The position numbers were made by a program, and so were the translations under genes. Of a stretch of 64,000 bases of DNA, positions 16,792 to 24,732 are shown in pieces (position 1 is the first letter of the stretch; each line of letters opens with the position of its first letter). The notes beneath the pieces were generated by a model. It did not search any database. It saw only the letters and a list, made by a program, of their open reading frames with translations, and was not told where the DNA came from. Source of the stretch: CAVXDY01 sp963760715 (GTDB lineage Bacteria; Actinomycetota; Thermoleophilia; Miltoncostaeales; Miltoncostaeaceae); the NCBI GenBank assembly GCA_963760715.1, contig CAVXDY010000005.1, positions 87,411 through 151,410 of the forward strand, in the 5' to 3' direction.

Positions 16792-17064
16792 GTGGATCAG
16801 CTCAAGACCTACGTCAACGCACTCTTCACGGTGTTCATCATCGTGATCTTCATCCGCATCCTGCTTTCGTTCCTGCCGGTGGCGCCAGGGTCGCGCTGGG
16901 CGCGTGCCTTCTGGGACTTCGTTCACCAGAGCACGGAGTGGTTCCTGGGCTTCTTCCGGCGGCTGATCCCGCCGCTCGGGATGTTCGACCTGTCGCCGAT
17001 CGTGGCGCTGCTGGTGCTGTACATCCTGAGAACCCTCATCCTCACGCTCCTGGACAGCTTCTGA
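16792..17064 (+). CDS. YggT family membrane protein
   Basis: A 90-residue protein with two transmembrane segments (about 8-30 and 62-85) flanking a short loop with FWDFVHQSTEWFLGFFRRLIPP, a typical YggT pattern. The family is found beside sepF and proC and is linked to division-site or osmotic functions, without a firm biochemical role. Start GTG lies 9 nt after the proC stop. Confidence 0.9.
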   Translation: MDQLKTYVNALFTVFIIVIFIRILLSFLPVAPGSRWARAFWDFVHQSTEWFLGFFRRLIPPLGMFDLSPIVALLVLYILRTLILTLLDSF

Positions 17065-17075
17065 CCCCCCACCCC

Positions 17076-17396
17076 GTGAACCCCCTCCCCGACTGGCTGA
17101 CGCTGCGCGATGGCGGCGTGACCGTGGCGGTCAAGGCGGTGCCCCGCTCGCGGGCCACCCGCGCCGTGGGCCTGCAGGACGGCGCCCTGCGCGTCCAGAT
17201 CGCCGCCGCCCCGCACAAGGGCCAGTCGAACGCCGCCCTGTGCGCGTACCTCGCGGAGCTGGCCGGGGTGCGGACCTCGGCGGCCCGCATCCGGCGCGGA
17301 TCCGGCGGCGCGCGCAAGCTCGTGGAGCTGGACGGCGATCCGCGCGCCATCGCGCGTCGCCTGGCGGCGCTGGGCGCGGGGCTCGAGGCCGCGTGA
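17076..17396 (+). CDS. DUF167 (YggU) family protein
   Basis: A 106-residue small alpha/beta protein. It shows the family pattern: VTVAVKAVPRSRAT, GALRVQIAAAPHKGQSNAALCAYLAELAGV and IRRGSGGARKLVELDG. The biochemical function is unknown. It is embedded between YggT and LspA, as often seen. The GTG start at 17076 was chosen for a normal-length N-terminus; lspA overlaps the stop by 4 nt. Confidence 0.88.
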   Translation: MNPLPDWLTLRDGGVTVAVKAVPRSRATRAVGLQDGALRVQIAAAPHKGQSNAALCAYLAELAGVRTSAARIRRGSGGARKLVELDGDPRAIARRLAALGAGLEAA

Positions 17397-17929
17397 GCGC
17401 GGCGGCCTCCAGCACCCGCGAGGCTCTTCAGCGGGCCATCGCGCGCCGCCGGCGGCGCCAGACGAAGGCGCGGTGGTGGCGGTTCGGGGCCCTGGCCGCC
17501 TTCGCCCTCGTGGCCGACCAGATCACGAAGGCGATCGTGCGCGGGAACGTCGAGCCGCACGACACGATCGAGGTCTTCCCCGGGTTCAACATCTCCCGGG
17601 TCACCAACCAGGGGATCGCCTTCGGGCTCTTCCCGGGCCGTCAGGGGGCGGTCGCCATCCTCACGGTGGCGGCGCTGTGCGCGATCGCGGTGGCGCTCGC
17701 GGGGCTGGTGGCGCGCAACGACACCGTCGCCGCCGGCGCCGGCCTGCTGGTGGGAGGCAGCCTGGGGAACCTGATCGACCGGCTCGCCCACGGCGAGGTC
17801 ACGGACTTCCTCGACCCGGCTCGCTGGCCCGCGTTCAACGTGGCCGACTGCTGCATCACCGTGGGGGCCGTCCTGATCGTGCTCGGGTTGATGAAAGAGA
17901 CCGAGGAGGACGATCCGCACCCCGGCTGA
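17393..17929 (+). CDS. lspA: lipoprotein signal peptidase (signal peptidase II)
   Basis: Aspartyl membrane protease that cleaves prolipoprotein signal peptides at the lipobox Cys. It has a basic N-terminal extension of ~30 residues, then four membrane segments. The first catalytic Asp is in GGSLGNLIDRLAHGEVTDF and the second in FNVADCCI. NQGIAFGLFPG is the conserved loop. Substrates are probably encoded in this window, namely the two secreted lipoproteins with LAAGC and VASGC boxes. GTG start overlaps DUF167. Confidence 0.94.
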   Translation: MSAAASSTREALQRAIARRRRRQTKARWWRFGALAAFALVADQITKAIVRGNVEPHDTIEVFPGFNISRVTNQGIAFGLFPGRQGAVAILTVAALCAIAVALAGLVARNDTVAAGAGLLVGGSLGNLIDRLAHGEVTDFLDPARWPAFNVADCCITVGAVLIVLGLMKETEEDDPHPG

Positions 17930-17942
17930 CGGGCCTCCGGCC

Positions 17943-18872
17943 GTGCGCCTGACGGTGGGCCCCGGCCTGGCGGGGCGCCGCCTGGACGCCGCGGTGGGCG
18001 GCCTCGAGGCCGTGGAGAGCCGCGCCGAGGCCCAGCGGCTCATCGAGGGCGGCCGGGTGCTCGTGGACGGGCTCCCGCGTCCCAAGCGCCACATCCTGGC
18101 GGAGGGGGAGGAGCTCGAGGTGCGCCCCGCGCCACCCGCGCCATCGGTGCTCGTGCCCGAGGACCTGCCGCTCGTGGTGCGCTACGAGGACGAGCACCTG
18201 CTCGTGGTGGACAAGCCCGCCGGGATGGTCGTCCATCCGAGCTCCGGCCACGGCGACGGCACGCTCGTCCACGGCCTTCTCGGCCACGCCATCGCGGGCG
18301 GGGACGATCCGGTGCGGCCGGGCATCGTGCACCGGCTCGACCGCGACACCTCGGGGCTGCTGGTGGTGGCCCGCTCGCCGCGCGCCCACCGCCGCCTCCA
18401 GCGGCTGCTGCGCGATCGCGAGGTGGACCGCCGCTACGTGGCGCTCGTGCACGGGGCCGCCCCCCCCGCCCTCACGATCGACCGCCCCGTGGGCCGCGAC
18501 CGCCGCCACCGCACCCGGATGTCGGTGACCGCGGCCGAGGGGCGGCCCTCGGTGACCCACCTGCGGCGCCTGGAGGAGCTGGGCCGCTTCTCCCTGCTCG
18601 AGGCCCGTCTCGAGACCGGGCGCACCCACCAGATCCGGGTGCACCTGGAGTCGGTGGGGCATCCGGTGGTGGGCGATCGCGTCTACGGCCGCCGCGAGGA
18701 GACGCTGGGCCTGGAGCGCCAGTTCCTCCACGCCGCCCGGCTGGCCTTCCCCCATCCCGAGACGGGGGAGCCGATCGACGTCGAGAGCCCGCTCCCGGCG
18801 GACCTCGCGGCCGCCCTCGACCGGGCCCGGCGCGGCGGGGGCCCCGGCCGCGCGCCGGCGGGCGCACGCTAA
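17943..18872 (+). CDS. rluD: RluA/RluD family 23S rRNA pseudouridine synthase
   Basis: A 309-residue pseudouridine synthase. An S4-like RNA-binding domain spans about residues 10-75 (RRLDAAVGG, AQRLIEGGRVLVDG). The catalytic domain has the Asp motif HRLDRDTSGLLVVARS, plus LLVVDKPAGMVVHPS and GRTHQIRVHLESVGHPVVGD. It normally modifies helix 69 of 23S rRNA, though paralogues differ in target. Pairing with lspA is common. The stop TAA overlaps a TAAGAT box that may promote rpsB. Confidence 0.93.
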   Translation: MRLTVGPGLAGRRLDAAVGGLEAVESRAEAQRLIEGGRVLVDGLPRPKRHILAEGEELEVRPAPPAPSVLVPEDLPLVVRYEDEHLLVVDKPAGMVVHPSSGHGDGTLVHGLLGHAIAGGDDPVRPGIVHRLDRDTSGLLVVARSPRAHRRLQRLLRDREVDRRYVALVHGAAPPALTIDRPVGRDRRHRTRMSVTAAEGRPSVTHLRRLEELGRFSLLEARLETGRTHQIRVHLESVGHPVVGDRVYGRREETLGLERQFLHAARLAFPHPETGEPIDVESPLPADLAAALDRARRGGGPGRAPAGAR

Positions 18873-18875
18873 GAT
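18870..18875 (+). promoter_or_regulatory. candidate -10 box (TAAGAT) for rpsB-tsf operon
   Basis: TAAGAT begins in the rluD stop codon, about 150 nt before rpsB. Unlike the leaderless genes, this would give a long 5' leader, which holds the strong stem-loop at 18919-18971. No clear -35 is seen. Confidence 0.4.
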
Positions 18876-18918
18876 GCCCTTCCGCACCATCACCTGACCC
18901 CTCCCCGGCACGCACCCC

Positions 18919-18971
18919 GATGGACGGTGCCCGGGCGTTCGGCGCAACTGCGCCCCGCCCCGGGTCCCATC
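18919..18971 (+). promoter_or_regulatory. structured 5' leader of rpsB (candidate autoregulatory stem-loop)
   Basis: Three nested perfect stems are visible. The outer is GATGG/CCATC (18919-18923 with 18967-18971). The middle is CCCGGG/CCCGGG (18930-18935 with 18959-18964). The inner is GGCGCA-AC-TGCGCC (18941-18954). Together they form one long interrupted hairpin about 50 nt before the rpsB start. Ribosomal-protein leaders that bind their own product are known in bacteria. That this one binds S2 is an inference. Confidence 0.5.
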
Positions 18972-19024
18972 GGCACGCGCCGGCGAACCGCCCTTCCCGA
19001 ACCGATCGCAGTGAGGAGCCACGC

Positions 19025-20017
19025 GTGCCAACCGTCACCATGAAGCAGCTTCTGGAGTCCGGAGTGCATTTCGGACACCAGACCCGCCGCTGGAACCCGA
19101 AGATGAAGCGCTACATCTTCGGTGAGCGCGGCGGCATCTACATCATCGACCTCCAGCAGACGATCGTCCTGCTGGAGCAGGCCTGCGACGTCGTGCGCGC
19201 CATCTCCGAGCGCGGCGGCACGGTGCTCTTCGTGGGCACCAAGAAGCAGTGCCAGGACTCCATCCAGGAGCAGGCCCGCCGGTGCGGGATGCCGTACGTG
19301 TCGCACCGCTGGCTCGGCGGCCTCCTGACCAACTGGGGGACGATCTCCCAGCGCATCCGGCGCCTGCACGAGCTGCGCAACCAGAAGAAGGAGAAGCAGC
19401 TCGAGCTGCTCCCCACCCGCGAGCGCCTGGCCCGCGAGGGGGAGTTGACGAAGCTCGAGACCAACCTGGGCGGCGTGGCCGACATGCAGCGGCTGCCCGA
19501 CGCGGTGGTGATCGTCAACCTGAAGAAGGAGGCGATCGGCGTGCGCGAGGCGAACCGCCTCGGCCTGTCGGTGATCGGTCTGGTCAACACCAACTGCGAC
19601 CCCGACGAGGTCACCTACGTCATCCCCGGCAACGACGACGCCATCCGGGCGTGCAACCTGATCCTCGGCGCCCTCGCCGAGGCCGTGATCGAGGGTAAGG
19701 GCGCGCTGCCCGGCTCCGGCGTGCCGGTGCCCGGCGAGGCCGGCGCCGAGGAGCCCGCCGCTGAGGAGCCCGCCGCTGAGGAGCCCGTCGCCGAGGCGCC
19801 GCCCGTCGAGGCCCCCGTCGAGACGCCGGCGCCCGCCGCGGAGGCCCCGGCACCGGCAGTGGAGGCGCCCGCACCCCCGGCGGAGGCTCCCGCCCCCGTC
19901 GAGGAGGCGCCGCCCGCCGCCGAGATCCCGGCGCCCGAGGCCGAGGCCGAGCCCGAGCCCGAGGCCGAGCCCGAGCCCGAGGCCGCTCCGCCGGTCACCA
20001 CCCCCTCGGAGGCGTAG
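19025..20017 (+). CDS. rpsB: 30S ribosomal protein S2 with Pro/Ala/Glu-rich tail
   Basis: Ribosomal protein S2. The core (about residues 1-230) has all expected motifs: TMKQLLESGVHFGHQTRRWNPKM, YIIDLQQT, SHRWLGGLLTNW and VNTNCDPDEVTYVIPGNDDAI. After residue ~235 come roughly 95 residues made almost only of Ala, Pro, Glu and Val (repeats such as EEPAAEEPAA and EPEPEAEPEPEA), a highly acidic disordered tail beyond the usual S2 end. GTG start at 19025 is preceded by GAGGAG. tsf follows 2 nt after the stop. Confidence 0.95.
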   Translation: MPTVTMKQLLESGVHFGHQTRRWNPKMKRYIFGERGGIYIIDLQQTIVLLEQACDVVRAISERGGTVLFVGTKKQCQDSIQEQARRCGMPYVSHRWLGGLLTNWGTISQRIRRLHELRNQKKEKQLELLPTRERLAREGELTKLETNLGGVADMQRLPDAVVIVNLKKEAIGVREANRLGLSVIGLVNTNCDPDEVTYVIPGNDDAIRACNLILGALAEAVIEGKGALPGSGVPVPGEAGAEEPAAEEPAAEEPVAEAPPVEAPVETPAPAAEAPAPAVEAPAPPAEAPAPVEEAPPAAEIPAPEAEAEPEPEAEPEPEAAPPVTTPSEA

Positions 20018-20019
20018 CC

Positions 20020-20614
<595 letters not shown>

Positions 20615-20625
<11 letters not shown>

Positions 20626-21382
20626 CGGCGAGCCCGCCGACGATGCCCGCCCCGCTCCCGGGAGCGGGGCGGTCTTCCGACGGGTGGTGCTGAAGCTCTC
20701 GGGCGAGGCGCTGATGGGCGACGAGCCCTACGGCATCGACCCCGGGCGCATCGCGGTCGTGGCCCGGCAGGTGAACGCCGCGGTCCAGCGCGGGGTGGAG
20801 GTGGCGATCGTCGTCGGCGGCGGGAACATCTATCGCGGCCTGAAGGGCATGGCCATCGGCATGGATCGCGCGACGGCCGACTACATGGGCATGATCGCCA
20901 CGGTGCTCAACGCGCTCGCGATCCAGGACGCGCTGGAGAAGCTGGGCCTCACGACCCGGGTGCAGTCGGCCATCACCATGCAGGAGGTGGCCGAGCCGTA
21001 CATCCGCCGCCGGGCGATCCGCCACCTCGAGAAGGGGAGGGTCGTGATCTTCGCGGGCGGCACCGGGAACCCGTTCTTCACGACCGACACGGCCGCGGCG
21101 CTCCGGGCGCTGGAGATCGGGGCCGAGTGCATCCTGATGGCCAAGAACGCCGTCGAGGGCGTGCTCGACGCCGATCCGCGCGTGGTGCCCGACGCCCGGC
21201 TCATCCCGCGCATCAGCCACATGGAGGCGATCGAGCGCGGGCTGAAGGTGATGGACACCACCGCCCTCACCCTCTGCATGGACAACGGGTTGCCCATCTT
21301 CGTGTTCAACATGAACGATGAGCGCAACATCGGCCGGCTGCTCGACGGCGAGCGGGTCGGCACCATGGTGGTCACCGAATGA
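20615..21382 (+). CDS. pyrH: UMP kinase
   Basis: Hexameric amino-acid-kinase-fold enzyme phosphorylating UMP to UDP. Motifs: VVLKLSGEALMG (ATP/UMP glycine loop), VVGGGNIYRG, GMIATVLNALAI, FAGGTGNPFFTTDTAA and LKVMDTTAL. The only plausible full-length start is TTG at 20615, within tsf. It gives a 20-residue Pro/Gly-rich extension over the E. coli enzyme. The sequence for residues ~12-19 is a perfect 22-bp palindrome. A later GTG at about 20682 would cut the first strand and is less likely. Confidence 0.92.
20649..20670. repeat. perfect 22-bp palindrome at tsf/pyrH junction
   Basis: GCCCCGCTCCC is followed directly by its complement GGGAGCGGGGC. It can form an 8-10 bp hairpin just after the tsf stop and inside the proposed N-terminal extension of pyrH. 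There is no T-tract. It could be an attenuator or an RNA processing site that lowers pyrH relative to tsf. Confidence 0.55.
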
Positions 21383-21392
21383 GGAGGCCGTG

Positions 21393-21956
21393 ATGGCGGA
21401 GATGGACGACCGGCTGAAGGACGCCCGGCGCCGCATGGAGGGCGCGGTCGCCGCGCTGGGCGGCGAGTTCAACTCGGTGCGCACGGGGCGGGCGTCGACG
21501 GCCCTGCTCGACCGGGTGTCCGTGGACGCCTACGGCACCAAGACCCCGCTCAACCAGCTCGCCACGATCCACGCGCCCGAGGCGCGGCTGCTGACCGTGC
21601 AGCCCTACGACCCCAGCATCATGGCGTCGGTGGAGCGGGCGATCATGGAGTCGGACCTGGGGCTCACGCCCAACAACGACGGCAAGATCATCCGCCTGCC
21701 GGTGCCGCAGCTCACGGAGGAGCGCCGCAAGGAGCTGGTGCGGCTGATCCACAAGATGGCCGAGGAGGCCCGCGTGGCGGTGCGGAACGTGCGGCGCGAC
21801 GTCCTCAACGAGCTGAAACGGGCCGAGAAGGACGGCGACCTGTCGCGCGACGAGCTCGCGAGGGCGCAGGACGACGTCCAGAAGCTCACCGATTCCGAGA
21901 TCAAGCAGATCGACGACCTGATGGGCCGCAAAGAGGCCGAGATCCTCGAGGTTTAG
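21393..21956 (+). CDS. frr: ribosome recycling factor
   Basis: Splits post-termination ribosomes together with EF-G. 187 residues, with typical three-helix bundle signatures: FNSVRTGRASTALLDRVSVDAYG, PLNQLATIHAPEARLLTVQPYDPS, ERAIMESDLGLTPNNDGKIIRLPVPQLTEERR (consecutive blocks) and the charged C-terminal helix ending QIDDLMGRKEAEIL. ATG at 21393 follows GAGGAGG. Its TAG stop is formed at the edge of the inserted palindromic element. Confidence 0.95.
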   Translation: MAEMDDRLKDARRRMEGAVAALGGEFNSVRTGRASTALLDRVSVDAYGTKTPLNQLATIHAPEARLLTVQPYDPSIMASVERAIMESDLGLTPNNDGKIIRLPVPQLTEERRKELVRLIHKMAEEARVAVRNVRRDVLNELKRAEKDGDLSRDELARAQDDVQKLTDSEIKQIDDLMGRKEAEILEV

Positions 21957-22116
21957 TGTCCCGAGTCGCTAATAACGCGGCAGTTCCCGGCTGCATCTCA
22001 TCGCGATACGGCGTCCTCGACTCCCGCAATATTCCCGATATTGCGGGAGATCTGCGTCCTTGTCTCGCGGGAGATTCGCTCGGGAACTGCATACGGACTA
22101 GCGACTCAAGACACTA
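21954..22116. mobile_element. MITE-like palindromic insertion with TA target duplication
   Basis: A ~160-bp AT-richer block fills the frr-uppS gap. Ends 21954-21971 and 22099-22116 are inverted repeats: TAGTGTC-CC-GAGTCGCTA against TAGCGACTC-AA-GACACTA, 16 of 18 positions paired. A second inverted pair is GCAGTTCCCG/CGGGAACTGC (21980-21989 with 22081-22090). In the centre CTCCCGCAATAT, a 5-nt loop and ATATTGCGGGAG (22021-22049) form a perfect 12-bp hairpin. TA dinucleotides flank both ends, as for IS630/Tc1-type elements. It has no coding capacity. Excision of 161 bp would restore TTTAGTGG, with the frr TAG overlapping the uppS GTG, as elsewhere in this genome. Confidence 0.65.
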
Positions 22117-22881
22117 GTGGCCCTGCTCACCCGCCTGCGCACGGCGCGGACCGCCCTCGGGCTGGGCCGCTCCGTCCGCCCCGAGCCCGTGCGCCGGGGC
22201 GGCGAGGTGCCCGAGTCCGTGGCCATCATCATGGACGGCAACGGGCGCTGGGCGCGCGAGCGGCACCTGCCCGTGGGCGCCGGGCACCGCGCCGGGGCGC
22301 GGGCCCTGAAGCGCGTGGTGCGGGCCGCGGCCGATACGGGAATCAAGGACCTCACGGTCTTCTCGTTCTCCACCGAGAACTGGTCGCGCCCCGACGACGA
22401 GGTCGGGGACCTGATGGGCCTGTTCTGCGAGCTGATCGACCGGGAGGTGCCCGAGCTGAACGAGGAGCGGGTGAGCATCCGCTTCATCGGGCGCTGCGAC
22501 GAGCTCGACGACGAGCTGCGCGCCAAGATCGCCCAGGCCGAGGCGACCACGGCGGGCAACGACCGCCTGCGCCTCTTCGTGGCCATGAACTACGGCGGCC
22601 GGCGGGAGATCGTGGACGCCGCGCGGCGGTTCGCGGCCGAGAGCGGGCCCGACGCGGGCGAGGAGGAGTTCGCCCGTCACCTCTACGCCCCCGACCTGCG
22701 CGACCCCGAGCTGCTCATCCGCACCAGCGGCGAGCAGCGCCTGTCGAACTTCCTGCTCTGGCAGTGCGCCTACGCCGAGATGCACTTCTCGGACCGCCTG
22801 TGGCCCGACTTCGGGCCCGAGGACCTGGATCTCGCCCTCGCCGACTACGCGGGCCGGCACCGCCGGTTCGGCGGGCGGTGA
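22117..22881 (+). CDS. uppS: isoprenyl (undecaprenyl) diphosphate synthase
   Basis: cis-Prenyltransferase that makes the C55 (or another Z-polyprenyl) carrier lipid for cell-wall synthesis. Motifs: SVAIIMDGNGRWA with the catalytic Asp, the HRAGARALKR helix, FSFSTENWSRP, and RTSGEQRLSNFLLWQCAYAE (diphosphate-binding end region). Length 254. The GTG abuts the palindromic element and has no Shine-Dalgarno sequence. A GTG at about 22207 after GGCGAGG is an alternative start just before the conserved core. cdsA overlaps by 4 nt. Confidence 0.94.
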   Translation: MALLTRLRTARTALGLGRSVRPEPVRRGGEVPESVAIIMDGNGRWARERHLPVGAGHRAGARALKRVVRAAADTGIKDLTVFSFSTENWSRPDDEVGDLMGLFCELIDREVPELNEERVSIRFIGRCDELDDELRAKIAQAEATTAGNDRLRLFVAMNYGGRREIVDAARRFAAESGPDAGEEEFARHLYAPDLRDPELLIRTSGEQRLSNFLLWQCAYAEMHFSDRLWPDFGPEDLDLALADYAGRHRRFGGR

Positions 22882-23681
22882 CGACCGGGTCCCTCTCGAG
22901 CCGCGTGCTCGTGGCGGTCCCCGGCATCGCCCTCGCCATCGCGGCGGTGGCGCTGGGCGGCCCGCTGTTCGCGTTCGCGGCCGCCCTGGTCGCGGTGCTG
23001 GGGCTGTACGAGCTCTACAGCCTGACCGCGGCCGCGCGGCCGCTGCGGTGGGCGGGGTACCTCGGCACGCTCCTGATCGTGGCGCTCGCCTACGGCTCGG
23101 ACGACGCGGAGCGCGGCATCCTGGCCGGCCTCGGCCTCGCGCTCGCCCTGGTGGCCGTCGCCGCCCTGATCCTGTCCCGTCGCGACGACATCACCACGCG
23201 CATGGCCACGACCCTCATGGGCGTCGTCTACCTGGGCCTCCCGATGGGGATCCTCGTGGCGCTGCGGGAGCTTCCCGACGGCGCGGGCGCCGTGGCCAAC
23301 GTGCTGGTCGGCGTGTGGGTGTTCGACACCGCCTCGTATCTGGGCGGCCGCATGTGGGGCCGCATCCCGATCGCGCCGCGCACCTCGCAGAAGAAGACGG
23401 TGGAGGGGGCGCTCATCGGCGGCGCGTCGGCGATCCTCGCGGTGTGGGTGGCCGGGCTCTACATGGACTGGCTCGGGGGCTGGGAGTCGCTGCTGCTGGG
23501 CCTGGTCATCTCGCTGGCGGCATTCCTGGGGGACCTCTTCGAGTCGGTGCTGAAGCGGGACGCCGGCGCGAAGGACTCGGGGCGCCTGCTGCTGGGTCAC
23601 GGCGGGGTGCTCGACCGCTTCGACGGCCTGCTGTTCGCCGCGGTGGCCGCCTACTTCGTGACCGTCTGGGTGGTCTACTGA
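22878..23681 (+). CDS. cdsA: phosphatidate cytidylyltransferase
   Basis: Membrane enzyme making CDP-diacylglycerol from phosphatidate and CTP. About seven to eight hydrophobic segments. The C-terminal family signature is intact: KRDAGAKDSGRLLLGHGG, then VLDRFDGL. SQKKTVEGALIGG is the conserved cytosolic loop. Start GTG is inside the uppS stop, giving the common uppS-cdsA pair. pgsA, which uses its product, is also in this window. Confidence 0.93.
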   Translation: MTTGSLSSRVLVAVPGIALAIAAVALGGPLFAFAAALVAVLGLYELYSLTAAARPLRWAGYLGTLLIVALAYGSDDAERGILAGLGLALALVAVAALILSRRDDITTRMATTLMGVVYLGLPMGILVALRELPDGAGAVANVLVGVWVFDTASYLGGRMWGRIPIAPRTSQKKTVEGALIGGASAILAVWVAGLYMDWLGGWESLLLGLVISLAAFLGDLFESVLKRDAGAKDSGRLLLGHGGVLDRFDGLLFAAVAAYFVTVWVVY

Positions 23682-23685
23682 CCGG

Positions 23686-24732
23686 ATGAACCTGGAGCTG
23701 CTGAGCGAGCTGTGCGAGACCCCCGGCCCGTCCGGTCGCGAGGAGCACATCCGGCGGGTGGTGCGGCGCGAGCTGGAGCCGCTCGCCGCGGAGGTCTCCG
23801 TCGACCCGCTCGGGAACCTCGTCGCCCTCCGGCCGGGCCGGGGCGGGCCGCGGCTGATGCTGTCGGCCCACATGGACGAGATCGGGTTCATGGTGACGCA
23901 CGTCGACGACGCGGGATTCCTGCGCCTGATCACCCTGGGCGGCTTCGACCCGAAGACCCTCACCGCCCAGCGCGTGGTGGTCCACGGCCGGGAGGACCTC
24001 GTGGGGGTGATGGGGTCCAAGCCCGTGCACCTGATGTCCGACGCCGACAAGCGCCGCGCCCCGAAGCTCGAGGACTACCTGGTCGACGTGGGGCTCCCGG
24101 TCGATCGGGTGCGCGAGCTGGTGCGCCCCGGGGATGTGGTCACGCGCGAGCGGACCCTGGCGCGGCTGGGCGACCTCGTCACCTGCAAGAGCCTCGACAA
24201 CCGGGCGGGGCTCTACGTGATGATCGAGGCGCTGCGGGCGCTGGGAGAGCACGACTGCGAGGTGGTCGCGGTGGCCAGCGTGCAGGAGGAGGTGGGCCTG
24301 CGGGGCGCCCGCGTGGCCACCTCCCGCGTGCGGCCCGACATCGGCCTGGCCATCGACACCACGCTGGCGAACGACGTCGCCGACGCCAAGCCCCACGAGC
24401 GCATCACCGCCCTCGGCGCGGGCGCGGCCGTCAAGGTCTACGACGCGGGGACGATCGTCCCCCGGCGGGTCGTGGAGCACCTGGTCGCGGTGGCCGGGGA
24501 GCGCGCCATCCCGCACCAGCTCGAGGTGATGACGCGCGGCAGCACCGACACCCGCGAGCTGGCGCTGGGCGGCGAGGGCGCGCCGGCCGGGTGCGTCTCG
24601 ATCCCCACGCGGTACATCCACCAGGTCGTCGAGACCTGCCATCCCGGTGACATCGACGCCTGTGTCAGCCTTGTCACGGCCTTCTGTGAGACGGCCCAGA
24701 CCCTCGTGGAGCCCGGCCTCAGCCGAACGTGA
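23686..24732 (+). CDS. M42 family metallopeptidase (aminopeptidase/endoglucanase-like)
   Basis: A 348-residue cytosolic dizinc aminopeptidase of the TET/FrvX type. Metal ligands and catalytic residues are visible: His in LSAHMDEIGFMV, bridging Asp in CKSLDNRAGLYVM, the Glu pair in SVQEEVGLRGA, Asp in LAIDTTLAND, and the last His in RYIHQVVETCHPGD. ATG is 4 nt after the cdsA stop. Its 3' end overlaps the convergent DipZ-like gene by 14 nt. Confidence 0.9.
   Translation: MNLELLSELCETPGPSGREEHIRRVVRRELEPLAAEVSVDPLGNLVALRPGRGGPRLMLSAHMDEIGFMVTHVDDAGFLRLITLGGFDPKTLTAQRVVVHGREDLVGVMGSKPVHLMSDADKRRAPKLEDYLVDVGLPVDRVRELVRPGDVVTRERTLARLGDLVTCKSLDNRAGLYVMIEALRALGEHDCEVVAVASVQEEVGLRGARVATSRVRPDIGLAIDTTLANDVADAKPHERITALGAGAAVKVYDAGTIVPRRVVEHLVAVAGERAIPHQLEVMTRGSTDTRELALGGEGAPAGCVSIPTRYIHQVVETCHPGDIDACVSLVTAFCETAQTLVEPGLSRT

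Noticed and set aside
19740..20010. Mobile or regulatory tandem repeat in the rpsB 3' region
   Set aside because: The GAGCCCGCCGCT-like repeats are in frame and code for the Pro/Ala/Glu tail, so they are part of the S2 gene.
21954..22116. Integron attC site
   Set aside because: The block is strongly palindromic, but no RYYYAAC/GTTRRRY core sites are visible at the ends and no integron integrase or cassette array is nearby.
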